From NCBI GenBank assembly GCA_020091685.1, contig CM034607.1:13382884-13446883 (forward strand): a stretch of 64,000 bases of DNA, written 5' to 3'. Both the position numbers and the translations under genes were made by a program. Positions 1 to 10,408 of the stretch are shown here, piece after piece; positions within the stretch are counted from its first letter, which is position 1; every line of letters starts with the position of its first letter. Source of the DNA: Lutjanus erythropterus. Its lineage: Eukaryota > Chordata > Actinopteri > Lutjaniformes > Lutjanidae. Below the pieces are notes generated by a model, which was not told where the DNA came from, made no database searches, and saw only the letters and a list, made by a program, of their open reading frames with translations.

Positions 1-129
1 GGAAAAACCTGAAGAAATCAGTGAAGAAATATAACAAATACCAGTGTCTCCGCATGCTCAGTGATAAGTATAAGGTCCACCAGTTCTCTAATGAAACCCC
101 TATAGGAGGTTTGGAGTCATGTATTAAGG

Positions 130-458
130 CAGTGGTTCTCTTCCCTTTTGGACTCAAGACCTCCCTGAATAATCAGTTGGAGTTAGATGGACTGTTCAGG
201 CCTTCATTTCCCATCATGCTTGCTGGACTGAGTAGTTTGTTAAGATTTTTTTTTTATGTTACAAAATGCAAATGTTACTTTTTCTTAGTGTTTGTTCTGT
301 ACAAGTGGTTTATGTTTGTAATTGTCATTTTTGAGCTGGTTTAGAAATTCGCTGCTTGCCACAACATTTTATTTTATTCTGTGCAACCATCTGGTGACAC
401 CTGAAAATTGTCTCACAATCCCCTTGTGGTTCCCCAGACCCCAGGTTGAGAACCACTG
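130..458. mobile_element. hAT-like miniature inverted-repeat element, 329 bp
   Basis: The left end reads CAGTGGTTCTC (130-140) and the right end GAGAACCACTG (448-458), a perfect 11-bp terminal inverted repeat of the CAG...CTG type used by hAT transposons. The flanks share TTAAGG-like sequence (122-129 and about 460-467), an imperfect trace of an 8-bp target duplication. The interior has no transposase-like frame, so it is non-autonomous. The open frame across 21-344 crosses the left boundary and is not a gene. The fit to hAT rests on the ends and is fairly good; the target duplication is degraded. Confidence 0.6.
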
Positions 459-954
459 AGTTTAAGGTACAGTATGTTCAGCCAGGGCACAAAGCTTCTT
501 ATTCTTGTGTTATTCACACAAATTTGACTGCTGGACTGCTGTCTTCTGTGTATGTTCATTCATACCAAACAGCCAATGTACCCACTGCACAGACATGCTT
601 TCTGCTGTCCCCAAGTGGACAAAAAATTTGTAATTGCAGGTTTAAGTAAAAGTATCAGCTGGACAGCACACTGGATGGCTTTAAGTATGATAATAAATTC
701 TGTTTTATATTACATTTTGTATTAATTATCTACATCTGTGATGAATTGTGGTTGCTGGACCACTTTATTGTTGTCATGGAAACATTATGACGTCTTTTAG
801 TGGTGTATGAAATCAATCCCTTGTTCACTCATTACTTATTCCCTACATTATTAATTAAAATCACATAATGTGTATTTTACTCTATAGTGCAAATAAAAAT
901 TTGGGAAACATATGAATCATTATCATTTTGTATCATTACTGATAAGTGTAGTGT
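459..954. other. AT-rich unique sequence without a gene
   Basis: No repeat or coding similarity is recognised. A short open frame at 446-649 begins inside the hAT-like end and has no recognisable domain. The only notable motif is the RFX/CRE-like pair at 770-794. Confidence 0.4.
770..794 (+). promoter_or_regulatory. X-box-like plus CRE-like motif pair
   Basis: GTTGTCATGGAAAC (770-783) is close to the palindromic RFX-factor X-box (GTTGCCATGGCAAC type), and TGACGTC (788-794), a 7-of-8 match to a CRE, follows after 4 bases. RFX plus CREB-type pairs occur in some vertebrate promoters, but no gene lies nearby, so function is speculative. Confidence 0.2.
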
Positions 955-1450
955 CGCATGACCTGAACCCTGCAGTCCGAATAGCGAGTTGGAGCCATAG
1001 ATCGTATATTAAATAAGTTGAAGCCCTATTTAATGCGCAGTCTATGGTTGATGTGAGTCGTTTCAGCAGCGTCATCCTCCCTGGAGTTGAAGCTCAGGCA
1101 GGGTGCTGGGACGCTGAACCTACACAAGCGCAACATTATATACTGACAGTGACAAGTGACAATGAGTCCTAAACTGGAATCTGATCAGCTGTTTGTTGTC
1201 AGTTGTCTGTTGATGTAAAGCTAAGTCAGTTATCCTGAAAACAAAAGCCCACTTCTCAAAAAATACACACTCTGGACTGTCTGTCTTACTGCACTCACTT
1301 AACCTGTATTTCAACTTAGCATATTTCTTTAATCTTTGATGACATATCATGGTCATTTTATGATTTAGTACAATAAATATATTACATATTTCTCTTTTAA
1401 AAACAAAGCAAGTCATTATGTTACTTTTAGCAAAAAGCAACATTTCTTCT
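955..1450 (+). repeat. Interspersed repeat family R1, copy 1
   Basis: This block aligns by eye with 2270-2960 in the same orientation. Shared landmarks are CTGCAGTCC-type sequence near 972, GGAGCCATAGA near 990, GAAGCTCAGGCAGG near 1088, GATCAGCTGTTTG near 1182, GTCAGTTGTCTGT near 1197 and AAAACAAAAGCCCACT near 1238. After 1320 the match resumes (TCATTTTAT...TTATGATT...TTTAAAAACAA), with material missing relative to copy 2. No coding capacity is seen. I recognise the sequence as a recurrent fish repeat but cannot assign a class. Confidence 0.65.
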
Positions 1451-2269
1451 ACAAGTCAGAAACCTAAAATAAAATGGTGAAGAGTGACTATAATACATGA
1501 GAGCCTTTGTCTGAGTTATCACCATGAGCCATAATACCAACTTTAAATCGCAGAACTTCATTGCAAAATGAAGTGAGAAAAAAAAAAGCAATGATTCTCA
1601 AGGATAAAGGATGCTACAAGAGCATAAGGATGTTACAGATCATCACTTTAAGAAAAAAGATGGCCTTCCTTCATTGCACGCAGAATCATTCAGTGACACC
1701 CACTGATCAAAGAATGAGTCATTTTAAAACTTGAAAGCTGTGTAAAACTCCCCCTGCATGTAAAGCACTCATCTGAAAAGAGGAACGAATACGAAAAATC
1801 ATATGCAATTGTGTCAGCGGTAAGTCTGATTTGACAACAAAAGCTTTGAGCTAAATAAGCAAATAGGGCAGACTTTTATTAAAGTGGATGGGTATCCGGC
1901 ATCGCAGCCTTACCTCTGTTTTGACAGAAAATCTCTGAAACATTCAGATTGAATTTATGAATATAAACAGAGACTATGACAGCTGGCGAGGAATTTTGAG
2001 TTGGAACAGAGAACGTCTGCGAGAGGAAATGAAATGCAGCCTAGACTCTCATGTTTCCTCTCACAGTGTGCATGAGCACAGACAAATTCTGGCACTGGGC
2101 CTCCCCCTCCCTTCTCCCAGCTCTTAGCTTTGCTGCTGTTACCACTGTACGTTCACAGCCAAATAATGGCATCTGTCAAATAAAGACACCGTAAAGCGGG
2201 AGATTTTTTAACTGTCACAGCTGCATCAGCCTGAATGTACCGGACCTTTACAATCTTTGCAAAATTTAA
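1451..2269. other. Unique sequence, no gene seen
   Basis: Nothing is recognised here on either strand. The sequence is AT-rich with short purine runs (1575-1590) and no open frame with a recognisable domain. Confidence 0.4.
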
Positions 2270-2960
2270 GGAGCAATATGTCTCTATTCTGTGTGAGTAC
2301 AGCAGTCCAAATAGTGAGTAGGTTAAAATCCTGTTTAACATACAGTGTATGGTTGAAGCAAGGTTTTTTTTCTCCCACCCCTTACTCCACAGTATCAAGG
2401 AAACTCAGGCAGGCAGCGGGAATAACGCAGGAGTGCAGGACGTGCACAACGTTGTAAATATAGAGTAACAAATGACGGCAAGTCCTACACTGTAAGTCGA
2501 TCAGCTGTTTGCATGTCAGTTGTCTGTCAACGTAAAGCTAAGCCAGTTATCCCGAAAACAAAAGCCTACTGCTCCGAAAATACAGACTCATGTTGAGCTG
2601 GAGTTGGAATTCAGTGACTACCTGCCTTCTGTCTGCCAGATTTCATTAACGTATTGCTCAGTTTAACTGTTATAAACATCAACTCCTTCTAAAATATTAT
2701 TAATGATTTCTACCAACTCATAAACAGACACTAACTAATTCGGTGAACATGTGGCGTTACTTTTAACCCTGATTAAACCTGACATGAAGCGGGAAAACAA
2801 AAAATTATTATAGAAATATAATAAAATTGTCATTTTATTATAGATCAGAGTTTATGATTAATTACAGTGAATATATAACAGATTTCACCTTTAAACAAGA
2901 AAATAATTAGTGTGACACGTAACATCACACATAGTCTGTCTATATAAATATAAATCAGTG
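2270..2960 (+). repeat. Interspersed repeat family R1, copy 2 (longer)
   Basis: This is homologous to 955-1450. Matching landmarks are CAGCAGTCCAAATAG (2300), TATGGTTGAAG (2348), GGAAACTCAGGCAGG (2399), GATCAGCTGTTTGCATG (2499), GTCAGTTGTCTGTC (2516) and AAAACAAAAGCCTACTGC (2556). It retains about 200 bases (2600-2820) that copy 1 lacks. No protein-coding frame survives. The two copies are about 1.3 kb apart in direct orientation, so either a local duplication or two insertions could explain them. Confidence 0.65.
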
Positions 2961-3710
2961 AGATTCTGTGCTCTGGTGTGTGTGTGTTTTCTCCAAGAGT
3001 CACTATCACATAGATCAATGGGGAGAGTAAAACTATGACTCTACACCCTGGGGAGACGGTATCGATTTATGACCGCACTGTGAGCACATGAGACCTTTTA
3101 CTGAGATTCTAACAGCAGAGATGCACACACACACACTCTCTCCCTCACACACACTCACACACGTCCTTATTGACACTGTATTCTGTGAACGCTTAGTCAC
3201 CACAGTCTGTGTATCATCTGTTCATTCATTAATTGAATTCTCTCTAGAAGATGGAAAATGAACCTTTCCCCATGAGCATCAAAAATGGAATTGAGTGTTT
3301 GTGTATTTTGTTTTAAGCTTGGAGTGGGTTCAATGATTAAAAAGACTAGAACATTTATCAGTGTTGTCCGTGTACTTTTTAAGCATTTGTATTCTGAATG
3401 AGAGTGGCACAAATTGTTGGCTCGATGTGTTTTTGAAATATTCTTGTTTTCTTTTATAGTCACAAAATAAAAATGGTTTATGTTTGGCAGAATGCCTGCT
3501 AAATATCTAAACACAACTTAAGCGCAACACACACCGGTCACATCACATAGTGTCGCATCATTTGACAAGCGTAAACTGATGCCTGTAGCACACATCAAAC
3601 AGAGAGAAGAAGTGGTTTAAGGATGGCAGCCAGGATGTGCCAATTCAGGGAGTGAATGTTCTTCTGGAGCATGTATCAACGTTGACGTGTGTCAAGGTGT
3701 GAATGAATGA
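2961..3710. other. Unassigned sequence with CA-rich stretch
   Basis: A short CA-rich run lies at about 3121-3164. The remainder may be a 3' continuation of repeat R1, since the string TAGTGTCGCAT occurs both near 950 and at 3549, but that is weak. No gene is supported. Confidence 0.35.
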
Positions 3711-4513
3711 AAAACCTTTTTATTTGAAGCAGTGGGCATAAGACTATCATGGCACTGTCATAACCATGTCATGACCCCTATCATGAAAATGAAGAATCAA
3801 TGAATGTTTTTTTGAGTGTCATTTCATTGATTATGTCATCTTTAATGCAAAGTTAACGTAGTGTGAGATTTCTTTGTTATGACAGCGTGGCATTCATAAA
3901 GCCAGTTCTTAACATCAATATATGTCTCTGTTATAACAACTTAACATTAACCATAACAACACAACCGGCCAGTATCTCTGTCATGACAACTTGACATTAT
4001 CAGACTCAAGGAAACTGTTTAGCTTTATGTTTTACCATGACATTATGCTGCTCATATGAGACTGGCTGTCATAAAGCCATAACAGTGTAAGTGTGTCATG
4101 GAAATTTTCTTCGATCTCAAGGAAAGTGGGACATTTTGGACTTGACATAAAGATGTCATAAAGTTTTATTACACTGTCAAATGGCTTTGTAACAATGACA
4201 TTAATAATTTCCAGGACCATTTGGACATATCATAAAGATGACATTGAATGTCACAGGGCCAGTTTGATGACAGACTACAGTGCCAAAGACATTTACAGAG
4301 TTACCTGATGGACAGACAGCAGTTAGTTTACTTGTTGCTAAAATAGGCTTACTGTTATTTGCTGAACTGTCGCTGGCATTAATTTGGTTGGCCATGGAGC
4401 TAGCTACCTAATTAGCTGACACTGACTTGACAGGAGCCAAACCTGACGAGAAAATTATGGCTGTGACAGTGTCGTGACAGTCTTATGCACACCCCTTCGA
4501 ACAAAATGTTACT
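3711..4513 (+). mobile_element. TIR miniature element of the CATAAGACTGTCATGAC family, copy 1
   Basis: The left end (TATTTGAAG...GGGCATAAGACTATCATGGC, 3720-3753) is mirrored at the right end, where CAGTCTTATGCACACCCCTTC (4479-4498) is its reverse complement with a few mismatches. The interior is rich in TGTCATGAC/ATGTCATAA motifs. The segment near 4153, TGTCATAAAGTTTTATTACA, recurs at 18304 and 30288 in the other two copies. A GCTAGCTACCTAATTAGCTG block (4397-4416) recurs at 18575. There is no transposase, so it is non-autonomous. Superfamily is undetermined because no clean target duplication is visible. Confidence 0.7.
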
Positions 4514-5309
4514 GAAAAAAATATTACCGGCTTTTACTTCCACTATGGATGTCTCGTGGAAGAGAGACTTCACTTGTTATCACATAGAATCCGCAAAGTA
4601 CTACATTCACATGATAAAAAAACGGTCATGTATGGGTAGAGATTGCAATCCCTGTTTCTGTTCAAGGATGGTTTCGGGTGCTGGATGTGGTTGGCCTCCT
4701 TGATCTTTCTGTGGCTGTCCACTGACTCCTGGGTCGATGGCTTTGACCTCTTGCCAGTCGATGCTGTGAGCGTTTTTTTTTTTTGTCTGATGTCCACAGA
4801 CAGCTGATGTTGTCGGTTTCTGCTATTAATTCAGTTTCCAGCCCAGGGTCCTTGGCATTTCACCGATGTAATGTTCTCTATAGTCGTGGCACGTTATGTT
4901 GTTCTCCACTCACGCCTTCCTTTCCATGGAAGTCCACCAGCACCAGTGGATTTCTTGAGGAATTAAATCTTTTGATTCCTAAAATACCTGGATAAAAGAC
5001 TGAATGAACACTTGAAAGAGACAACATTAACTCAAGACCAGATCAAGCACCTAACCTTCAACATTAAAGCATTTTCAGATGAACAAATTTATGTGTAGCT
5101 ATTTTTTTTATTACTTGAGAGACTAAGAGTACTAAGAGTACGTCAGTATAAACTACCTTAATGCACGTATATGTGGCATTTCTACCTGTTGAGGTTTTAG
5201 TCACTGAATACATAATATTTCCTTTGAGGAATTCAGTGAGTTAATATTCAAAGCAACAGTGTGACCTGCAGGCTTTTCCATATTTTATTGAATTTAGACT
5301 CTTTAATTA
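4514..5309. other. Unassigned; coding-like fossil on either strand possible
   Basis: Two plus frames (4485-4703, 4783-4995) and a minus frame (4570-4797) are open here. The minus reading near 4600-4800 is rich in Lys, Arg, Ser and Gln. None matches a family I recognise. The block is less AT-rich than its surroundings and could be an old retroelement or pseudogene fragment, or chance. Confidence 0.2.
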
Positions 5310-5830
5310 GTGGTTGTAATGCAGCATATTAAAGGCAGATATTATGGTATGCTTATGGTTCAAAATCTCTCCAATTTCTTCAAGAGGTTGAGTTACTTCA
5401 AAAATCCTTCTCTAACACTTCATAGTCGGGGTACATTAATTATCTTTTATGACTTCTGTTATAACTTCATGCATGAAAAAGCATTAATTCATTCATATAG
5501 TACTTCATCAACTATACAGACTGTACAAGAATTAATAGTATCTCATGGATGTCTTAATGCAAGAACAAAACATTTATTAATGCAACAACTTAGGTATTTC
5601 AATCAGCATGATTTCCGAGTTATTAATGGTGTTCATGTCTTCTTTGTCAGTGAGTTTGCAGTTAAAGAGACAGAGCAAAAACCTGACCATGCACAGCAAC
5701 GCTCATGTACTCTGCTGCATTTCTTTTTTGCTCTATTCTCCAATAATAGTCCAATATCAATTTCTCTATCCGTGTTTCCTGACATAATGCTATATAATCA
5801 CAACTAAAGTCAGTTAATATCAGCAAAATG
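5310..5830. repeat. Probable old interspersed repeat, TTAATGCAT-rich
   Basis: The sequence has repeated motifs of the TTAATGC, ATTCATTCAT and TACTTCATCA type (5480-5610) that I associate with a fish interspersed repeat. A 165-codon open frame (5310-5807) spans it. Its translation has no domain or signal peptide and its composition reflects AT-rich DNA, so it is not called as a gene. Confidence 0.3.
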
Positions 5831-5965
5831 TGAGCTAACTAGCTAGCTAATGATTGATGCAAAGTAGTGGACTAGTTAGCTAGCGCTTTGCTAATTTAAC
5901 CTTTCAGATACAGTATAACTAGCTAGCTAATGATTGATATAGCTTAGCTAGCTAGTTAAAATGTT
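5829..5965. repeat. AGCTAGCTAG-rich palindromic cluster
   Basis: The string AACTAGCTAGCTAATGATTG occurs twice (about 5835 and 5919). Further palindromes GTTAGCTAGC (5875) and TTAGCTAGCTAGTTAA (5944) lie within the same stretch. Such strings are common inside fish miniature elements; boundaries are not clear. Confidence 0.45.
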
Positions 5966-7314
5966 ATTGGAACACAGAGCACTTAGGAAGGGTCGATTGT
6001 GAAATCATTTGTATTAATTTATGGATTTATGTATGTCATGTATGAATTTGTATACTTCATGTAACCCTGTTAAGTGTTACCATTGCTTCTCATCACAAGA
6101 CACTTTGATATATGTCCTTCTTCATCAAATGGATTTGTATGGAACTGTACTGTCATTTCTGCATCTTATAAATACAGAATGAAACAAAAGTGTTTTTTTC
6201 CCTCTGCAATGTCAGTTTCATTGCAGACAAAATAATGATTGAAAAGTACATGAACAATAGGCGTTATTTTTTAAATTACATGTCTTTTTTTAAAAATCCT
6301 ATGACAGCGCATGAAGACAAAGACAAAAACAACCTTTAACTGCTAATACAAATAATATTTTTTCAATAATTGCTGATTACGTGATACATTTTCAGCCTAT
6401 GTGTTTAATACAGAACAGAATAACTGTGCAAAGAAATTAAAACTATGGATCGATGGCTGGATGAACACCGTGCTTGTTTAAATGTGTGATGTGTTAAAAT
6501 GAAAATGAATGAACGAAAGAGTCCATCACTTGCTAAAACAATCAATGAATTATTGACTGAGTGCATTAAAATGTACCTAACCAAGCCGACACTGCAAACA
6601 AAGCCTCAGCATCTACCGGACCTTTTAATAACACGCTGCCTCTTGACTACAGTAAATCCATTCAGCCTGTTCTCATCCCTCTCCATCTCTCTTCTTCATG
6701 TCAACCCAGGAGGCTGGTTCCCATTAAAACGTCCCCCTGCATTGGGGCAGTCGCCCTATGATTCAATTATGAGTCACCCTGTGTAACTTAAACTCCTCCA
6801 AAGGGCGGGCGAGAGCGGCAGACAGACAGCTGAGCAGTCGGCCATCAATAATACAGAGCCACATCCCATTGTGGATGAAATATACATGAAACCATTCCAC
6901 GGAGCGTCTATGCGTTTCCAATAGAAAAAGGACATATTCTGAACTCCCCCCATCACACCGATGCGTTAATACTTGTCAGAACACACGCCTGCAATTTCTG
7001 CTTCAATGCTGAACTCTGGTTTTAAATGTCACGCGAAGAGCCATGTCATTGTTGTTTAAGGAAAGATAAAGGAGTGGCATTGATAAAGGGTTTGACAAAT
7101 GAACTATGCTTTTTCTCTTGATTTCAGTCAGCCGTAAAGGGTGTTGTGACAAGTCTCACCAAACTCGCTTGGAAATGATTAAACTGGAAACTTGTTTTTC
7201 CCCTTTTCCTGTTGAGAACTAATGGCACATGACAGAATGTGTTAGCTGTGCTGTCTGCCCTTCTACATCTCCTTCAGTTAATTTTTCTCTGCCTTGCTCT
7301 TTAGTACTTAAGCC
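5966..7314. other. Unique sequence without a recognised gene
   Basis: No repeat pair or coding similarity is found. The part at 6600-7230 has a more even base composition and several SOX-like ATTGTT/AACAAT cores (for example 7048), which fits non-repetitive and possibly conserved DNA. The frame at 6499-6786 has no recognisable domain. Confidence 0.3.
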
Positions 7315-7640
7315 GCCACTGCAACTCAGAAACACCACTTTTATGCCTGTGCCTTTCACTCTACACTTTATTCTGATTTTTTTAAACTTTTTTCTCTACA
7401 TACAAACATTCAGCACCAATGTTTGTCATTCCTCACCCTATCATCTAATAATAGTCCATCTCTAGTGGAGGGGTGCGTCCCCTCCCCTTCACTTCATACT
7501 TTGACTTGTACTTTTACTCTGGTCTTGGATAGCTGGAGGATCATGCCAGATATGATGCATGATTGGTTGTCTATTCCTGCCAAGAGAGATAGTTCTGGTC
7601 CTCTGAGAGTGGGGCAGTGTGCAATTAAAATAGTGGATAT
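7315..7640 (+). repeat. Duplicated unit A, copy 1
   Basis: This aligns with 8448-8738. Shared strings are AACTCAGAAACACCACTT (7323), TCTAATAATAGTCCATCTCT (7443), GTGGAGGGGTG (7466), GATCATGCCAGATATGATGC (7540) and GCATGATTGGTTGT (7557). The copies differ by many substitutions and small indels, so the duplication is old. Nothing in the translation is recognisable. It immediately precedes an L2-like fragment. Confidence 0.65.
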
Positions 7641-7654
7641 ACAAGAAATGGTGT

Positions 7655-7840
7655 AGAGTTCCTCATGGCTCCATTCTCAGACCTCTTCTGTTCAACATTT
7701 CTGTGATCACACTAGCACAGATTACACATAAAAACTAAATATTTTACCATAATAATGAATGATTATGAGACAAAAATATATATAAAATATCACCAGGTGT
7801 TCTCATACAAGTACTGAGTAAGCATGTTCAAATTAGGCTA
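7655..7840 (+). pseudogene. L2-like LINE reverse transcriptase fragment, decayed
   Basis: In the plus frame the DNA reads as a decayed version of the reverse transcriptase segment around the GVPQGS-LGPLLF motif: GTTCCTCATGGCTCC (7659) gives VPHGS, and CCTCTTCTGTTCAACAT (7682) gives PLLFN. It then reaches a match to the TQLYI-ISPGDYG region at about 7765-7800 (ATATCACCAGGTGTTCTC). The catalytic YADD segment is destroyed. It is homologous to 11064-11235 in the second copy. Frameshifts and stops make it non-functional. The family (L2/CR1-type non-LTR retrotransposon) is inferred from these motifs. Confidence 0.6.
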
Positions 7841-7859
7841 GCAAGGCAGCAAGAGAATC

Positions 7860-8310
7860 TTGATTCATATTTGATCATCCTAGTTTGACAGCCTTGATGT
7901 GAATTAGTCTGGGATCTTTTCGATTTCCAAAGACCATATTGCTTCAGGAAGCAACTGGATAGACCTAGAACCTATCAGAGCAACGAAACATGACCTGCAA
8001 CCAACAAGTGACACAATGCTGAGCTACACATGGAAGTTGGGCCAGTACTTGAAAATGTTTCTGAAAACATTTAAGGTGTGAAATCTGCAGTGCAGCAAGA
8101 GAATCTTGACTGAATCACCCAGTTTGACAGTTTTATTTGAGTTTGCTGAGCCTTGTGCATTGCAAAACGTATGACTTTTCAAATCTGGATCATTTGTGAA
8201 CAATTACGATTGGCCTGACAAGATCCAGGACTCACGGAAATCTGTCTGAATGGGAGTGTAGCCAGATGACCTGCCAGAGTAAATGAAACATGAGCTTTCA
8301 GATTCATCTG
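7860..8310 (+). repeat. Foreign block inside L2-like fragment, copy 1
   Basis: This block matches 11301-11760. Landmarks are CTATCAGAGCAACGAAA (7972), AAGTGACACAATG (8005), CAGTTTGACAG (8121), TGACTTTTCAAATCTGGA (8171), GGCCTGACAAGATCCAGGAC (8212) and GTCTGAATGGGAG (8243). It has no reverse transcriptase similarity and separates the two halves of the L2-like element in both places. It resembles a non-autonomous fish repeat with GTCTGGTTTCCAGACCA-like ends, but terminal repeats are not clear. Confidence 0.55.
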
Positions 8311-8447
8311 GTTTCCATACCAGCATGGTCTGAAAGATCCAGACCTCTCGGACTGTCTGGGACAAGTCTGCTTACTGTCCCCAAAGTCAAAATTTAACAC
8401 GGAGAGACAACTTTCCATTTCTGTGAACCACATACTGTATCTAATTA
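8311..8447 (+). pseudogene. L2-like LINE C-terminal fragment, decayed
   Basis: GGGACAAGTCTGCTTACTGT (8359-8378) and the following bases read GTSLLTVPKVK, then a stop, then HGE-TTF. This corresponds to GTGLLPVPRVKTKHGELAF in the second copy (11818-11875), the conserved C-terminal region of L2-type LINE polyproteins. The match ends at about 8447, where unit A copy 2 begins, so the 3' tail is missing. Confidence 0.6.
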
Positions 8448-8738
8448 CCAACTCAGAAACACCACTTTATGCCTCTGCCTTTCGCTCTTCAGTCAGTGCC
8501 AGGGTTTATTCTTATTTTTGACTTTTTTCTTGCAACACACAGGCCCCTCATTGCTCATCCTGTCTGTCTAATAATGGTCTGTCTCTTGTGGAGGGGTGTG
8601 CCCTATCTCCTTCGCTTCCTACTTTGATCTGGTCTGTGATAGGTTGAGGGTCATGCCAGGCATGATGCATGATTGGTTGTTTACTCCTGCCAAAGGAGAA
8701 GGCTCTTGTCCTCTGAGAGCAGGACCTCATTACAGGAA
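8448..8738 (+). repeat. Duplicated unit A, copy 2
   Basis: This is homologous to 7315-7640, starting with CAACTCAGAAACACCACTTT (8449). It shares TCTAATAATGGTCTGTCTCT (8567), GTGGAGGGGTGTG (8588), GGTCATGCCAGGCATGATGC (8649) and GCATGATTGGTTGT (8667). Together with copy 1 it brackets the L2-like fragment and its foreign block. Confidence 0.65.
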
Positions 8739-9120
8739 CATATGAGGAGGGCCATCGAGGGGAAGGGGGAGATAAAGGGACAGGGGGAAGAGGTTAGGAG
8801 GAAAACAGTGATGTGCCAGCTGAGTGTGGGAAGAAGGGATGAAAACAGACGTGACTGAGGAAATGGGACAAGAAATGCATGATGAAAAGAGGCTGCATGA
8901 AAGGAGAATGAAGAGGAGAAGGCATGAAGACATGACAGACTTAACCATCACTCCAGTATTTTTTGGGGAAGAGTCAAAAAAGCAGTAGATAAGGTTGAAA
9001 ACTGTGACTTTGTTCCTCTGATCTGAGATGAAAGCAAAGCGAGGAAAGGAGGGAGAGGGAGGAGAAGACAAGAGAAACAAGAGACTGATGAAGAGAGATG
9101 GAGGGAATGAGCAGTCGCTA
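8739..9120. repeat. Polypurine-rich tract
   Basis: The plus strand is dominated by A and G (runs such as GGGGGAGATAAAGGGACAGG near 8764 and GAGGGAGGAGAAGACAAGAG near 9055), with few pyrimidines. Open frames on both strands are low-complexity products of this bias and are not genes. Such tracts can adopt triplex structure. Confidence 0.5.
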
Positions 9121-10080
9121 ACAGAGACGGCACTAATGATACCACATTCGGTGTCACAACTCCAGATAAAAACAACAAGCGCTCAAAAACAAAGCAGAAG
9201 CCCTGAACTTCAAAACAATTTAATTGGAAGTGCTGGATGCTACAAGTGTGTGGGCGTTTGGGTTTACTTGCTATGATCTATCCTCTTCTCAATAGTGCTC
9301 CCGATAGCTCCTCATTTCGCATTCATTGTTCCGCGTTTTTAATCCGCACTAATTCTCTAGATATAGGCTTTGTATCGATTCCAATCAGACACCTTGTGAA
9401 GCACAAGCAGGTTGACGCTTTCCATGAAGTGCATAGCTTTGTTCCATGGTGTTTTTGTCTCACTCGAAGGAAGGATGAGAGGGAGAAATGAAGACAAGAC
9501 GAGGAAAAGACATTTCTGCTGGGAATCCATCACAGGCCAGTGGGGGCACGGAGGCTCCGAGATGCTGAGGTCTCCAAGGAGTTTCTGCTCTCTATATACA
9601 GCGAGTGGTAAAAAAAAAAAAGAAGAATATTACAGTGCTTATTTCAGGCAGTCTTGGCTGCAGTAATGGTGGATGCACATTGCGAGACATGAACATTTCT
9701 GTTACTAATTAAGCCCTAAGATAGTACACCAAAAAAAAGTTTCCCAGATCAGACTTCTGTGAGAAAACCTCTGAGAAAACTCTGCATTTGGGGTTTTTCA
9801 TCCTGTGATGCTAAAGGTGCTTGCTGCAGTGTTAACACTGCATGTCAATCTGTAATAAGCAAGAATACACTGTGATAGTTATGGTTGTTGTTGTTTTTTT
9901 TTTTTTAAAGATGACTAATCTAAGATGATTGAACATGTATGTTCTGACGTGTTTTGATCTCCTGCCTGTGTGTGTTGAAGTGGAGTTTTTTTGAGGCTTT
10001 GATATGTCAGTGATGGAGACAAAACTGTTTGATGCCTTCAAGAATCCCAGCAGCTCTGGGTGTCTTAAGTTCAACTTGAG
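9121..10080. other. Unique sequence; possible conserved noncoding block at 9260-9450
   Basis: No gene is recognised. The part 9260-9450 is unlike the surrounding simple sequence. It contains ATTCATTGTTCCGCG (9322), a SOX-like core, followed by TAATCCGCACTAATTC (9340), bicoid/homeodomain-like cores. This texture is typical of vertebrate conserved noncoding elements, but conservation cannot be judged here. A poly-A run lies at 9609-9620 and a poly-T run at 9894-9906. Confidence 0.3.
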
Positions 10081-10081
<1 letters not shown>

Positions 10082-10150
<69 letters not shown>

Positions 10151-10158
10151 GTGTGTGT
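10082..10158. repeat. (TG)n microsatellite
   Basis: About 38 TG units with one GC interruption near 10145. A likely polymorphic marker. Confidence 0.95.
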
Positions 10159-10408
10159 ACTGTGTTGATCTTTTATTAGTGTTTTCTGCTTATATCAGAT
10201 CAAGTTGTGTGTCTTTTAAGGATGTACTAGACCTGTAAAAACACAATCTGTGCTTATATTTTTATTGCAACTACAATATCTTAGTCAGATCATCTGCACA
10301 TAGTCTATATTTAAAAAAAGACTAATCCAGGAATCTCATTAATGAACAATTATTCTCTAAACAATTGTTTTGATGTTTTTAGTCAGGATTTTGACCACAA
10401 GGCAGCAA

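Noticed and set aside
5310-5807. 165-codon open frame
   Set aside because: AT-rich composition, overlaps repeat-like TTAATGC motifs, no domain or homologous feature recognised.
8730-9276. Overlapping frames on both strands rich in Ser/Leu/Pro or Lys/Glu/Arg
   Set aside because: Produced by purine strand bias, which removes stop codons on the pyrimidine strand.
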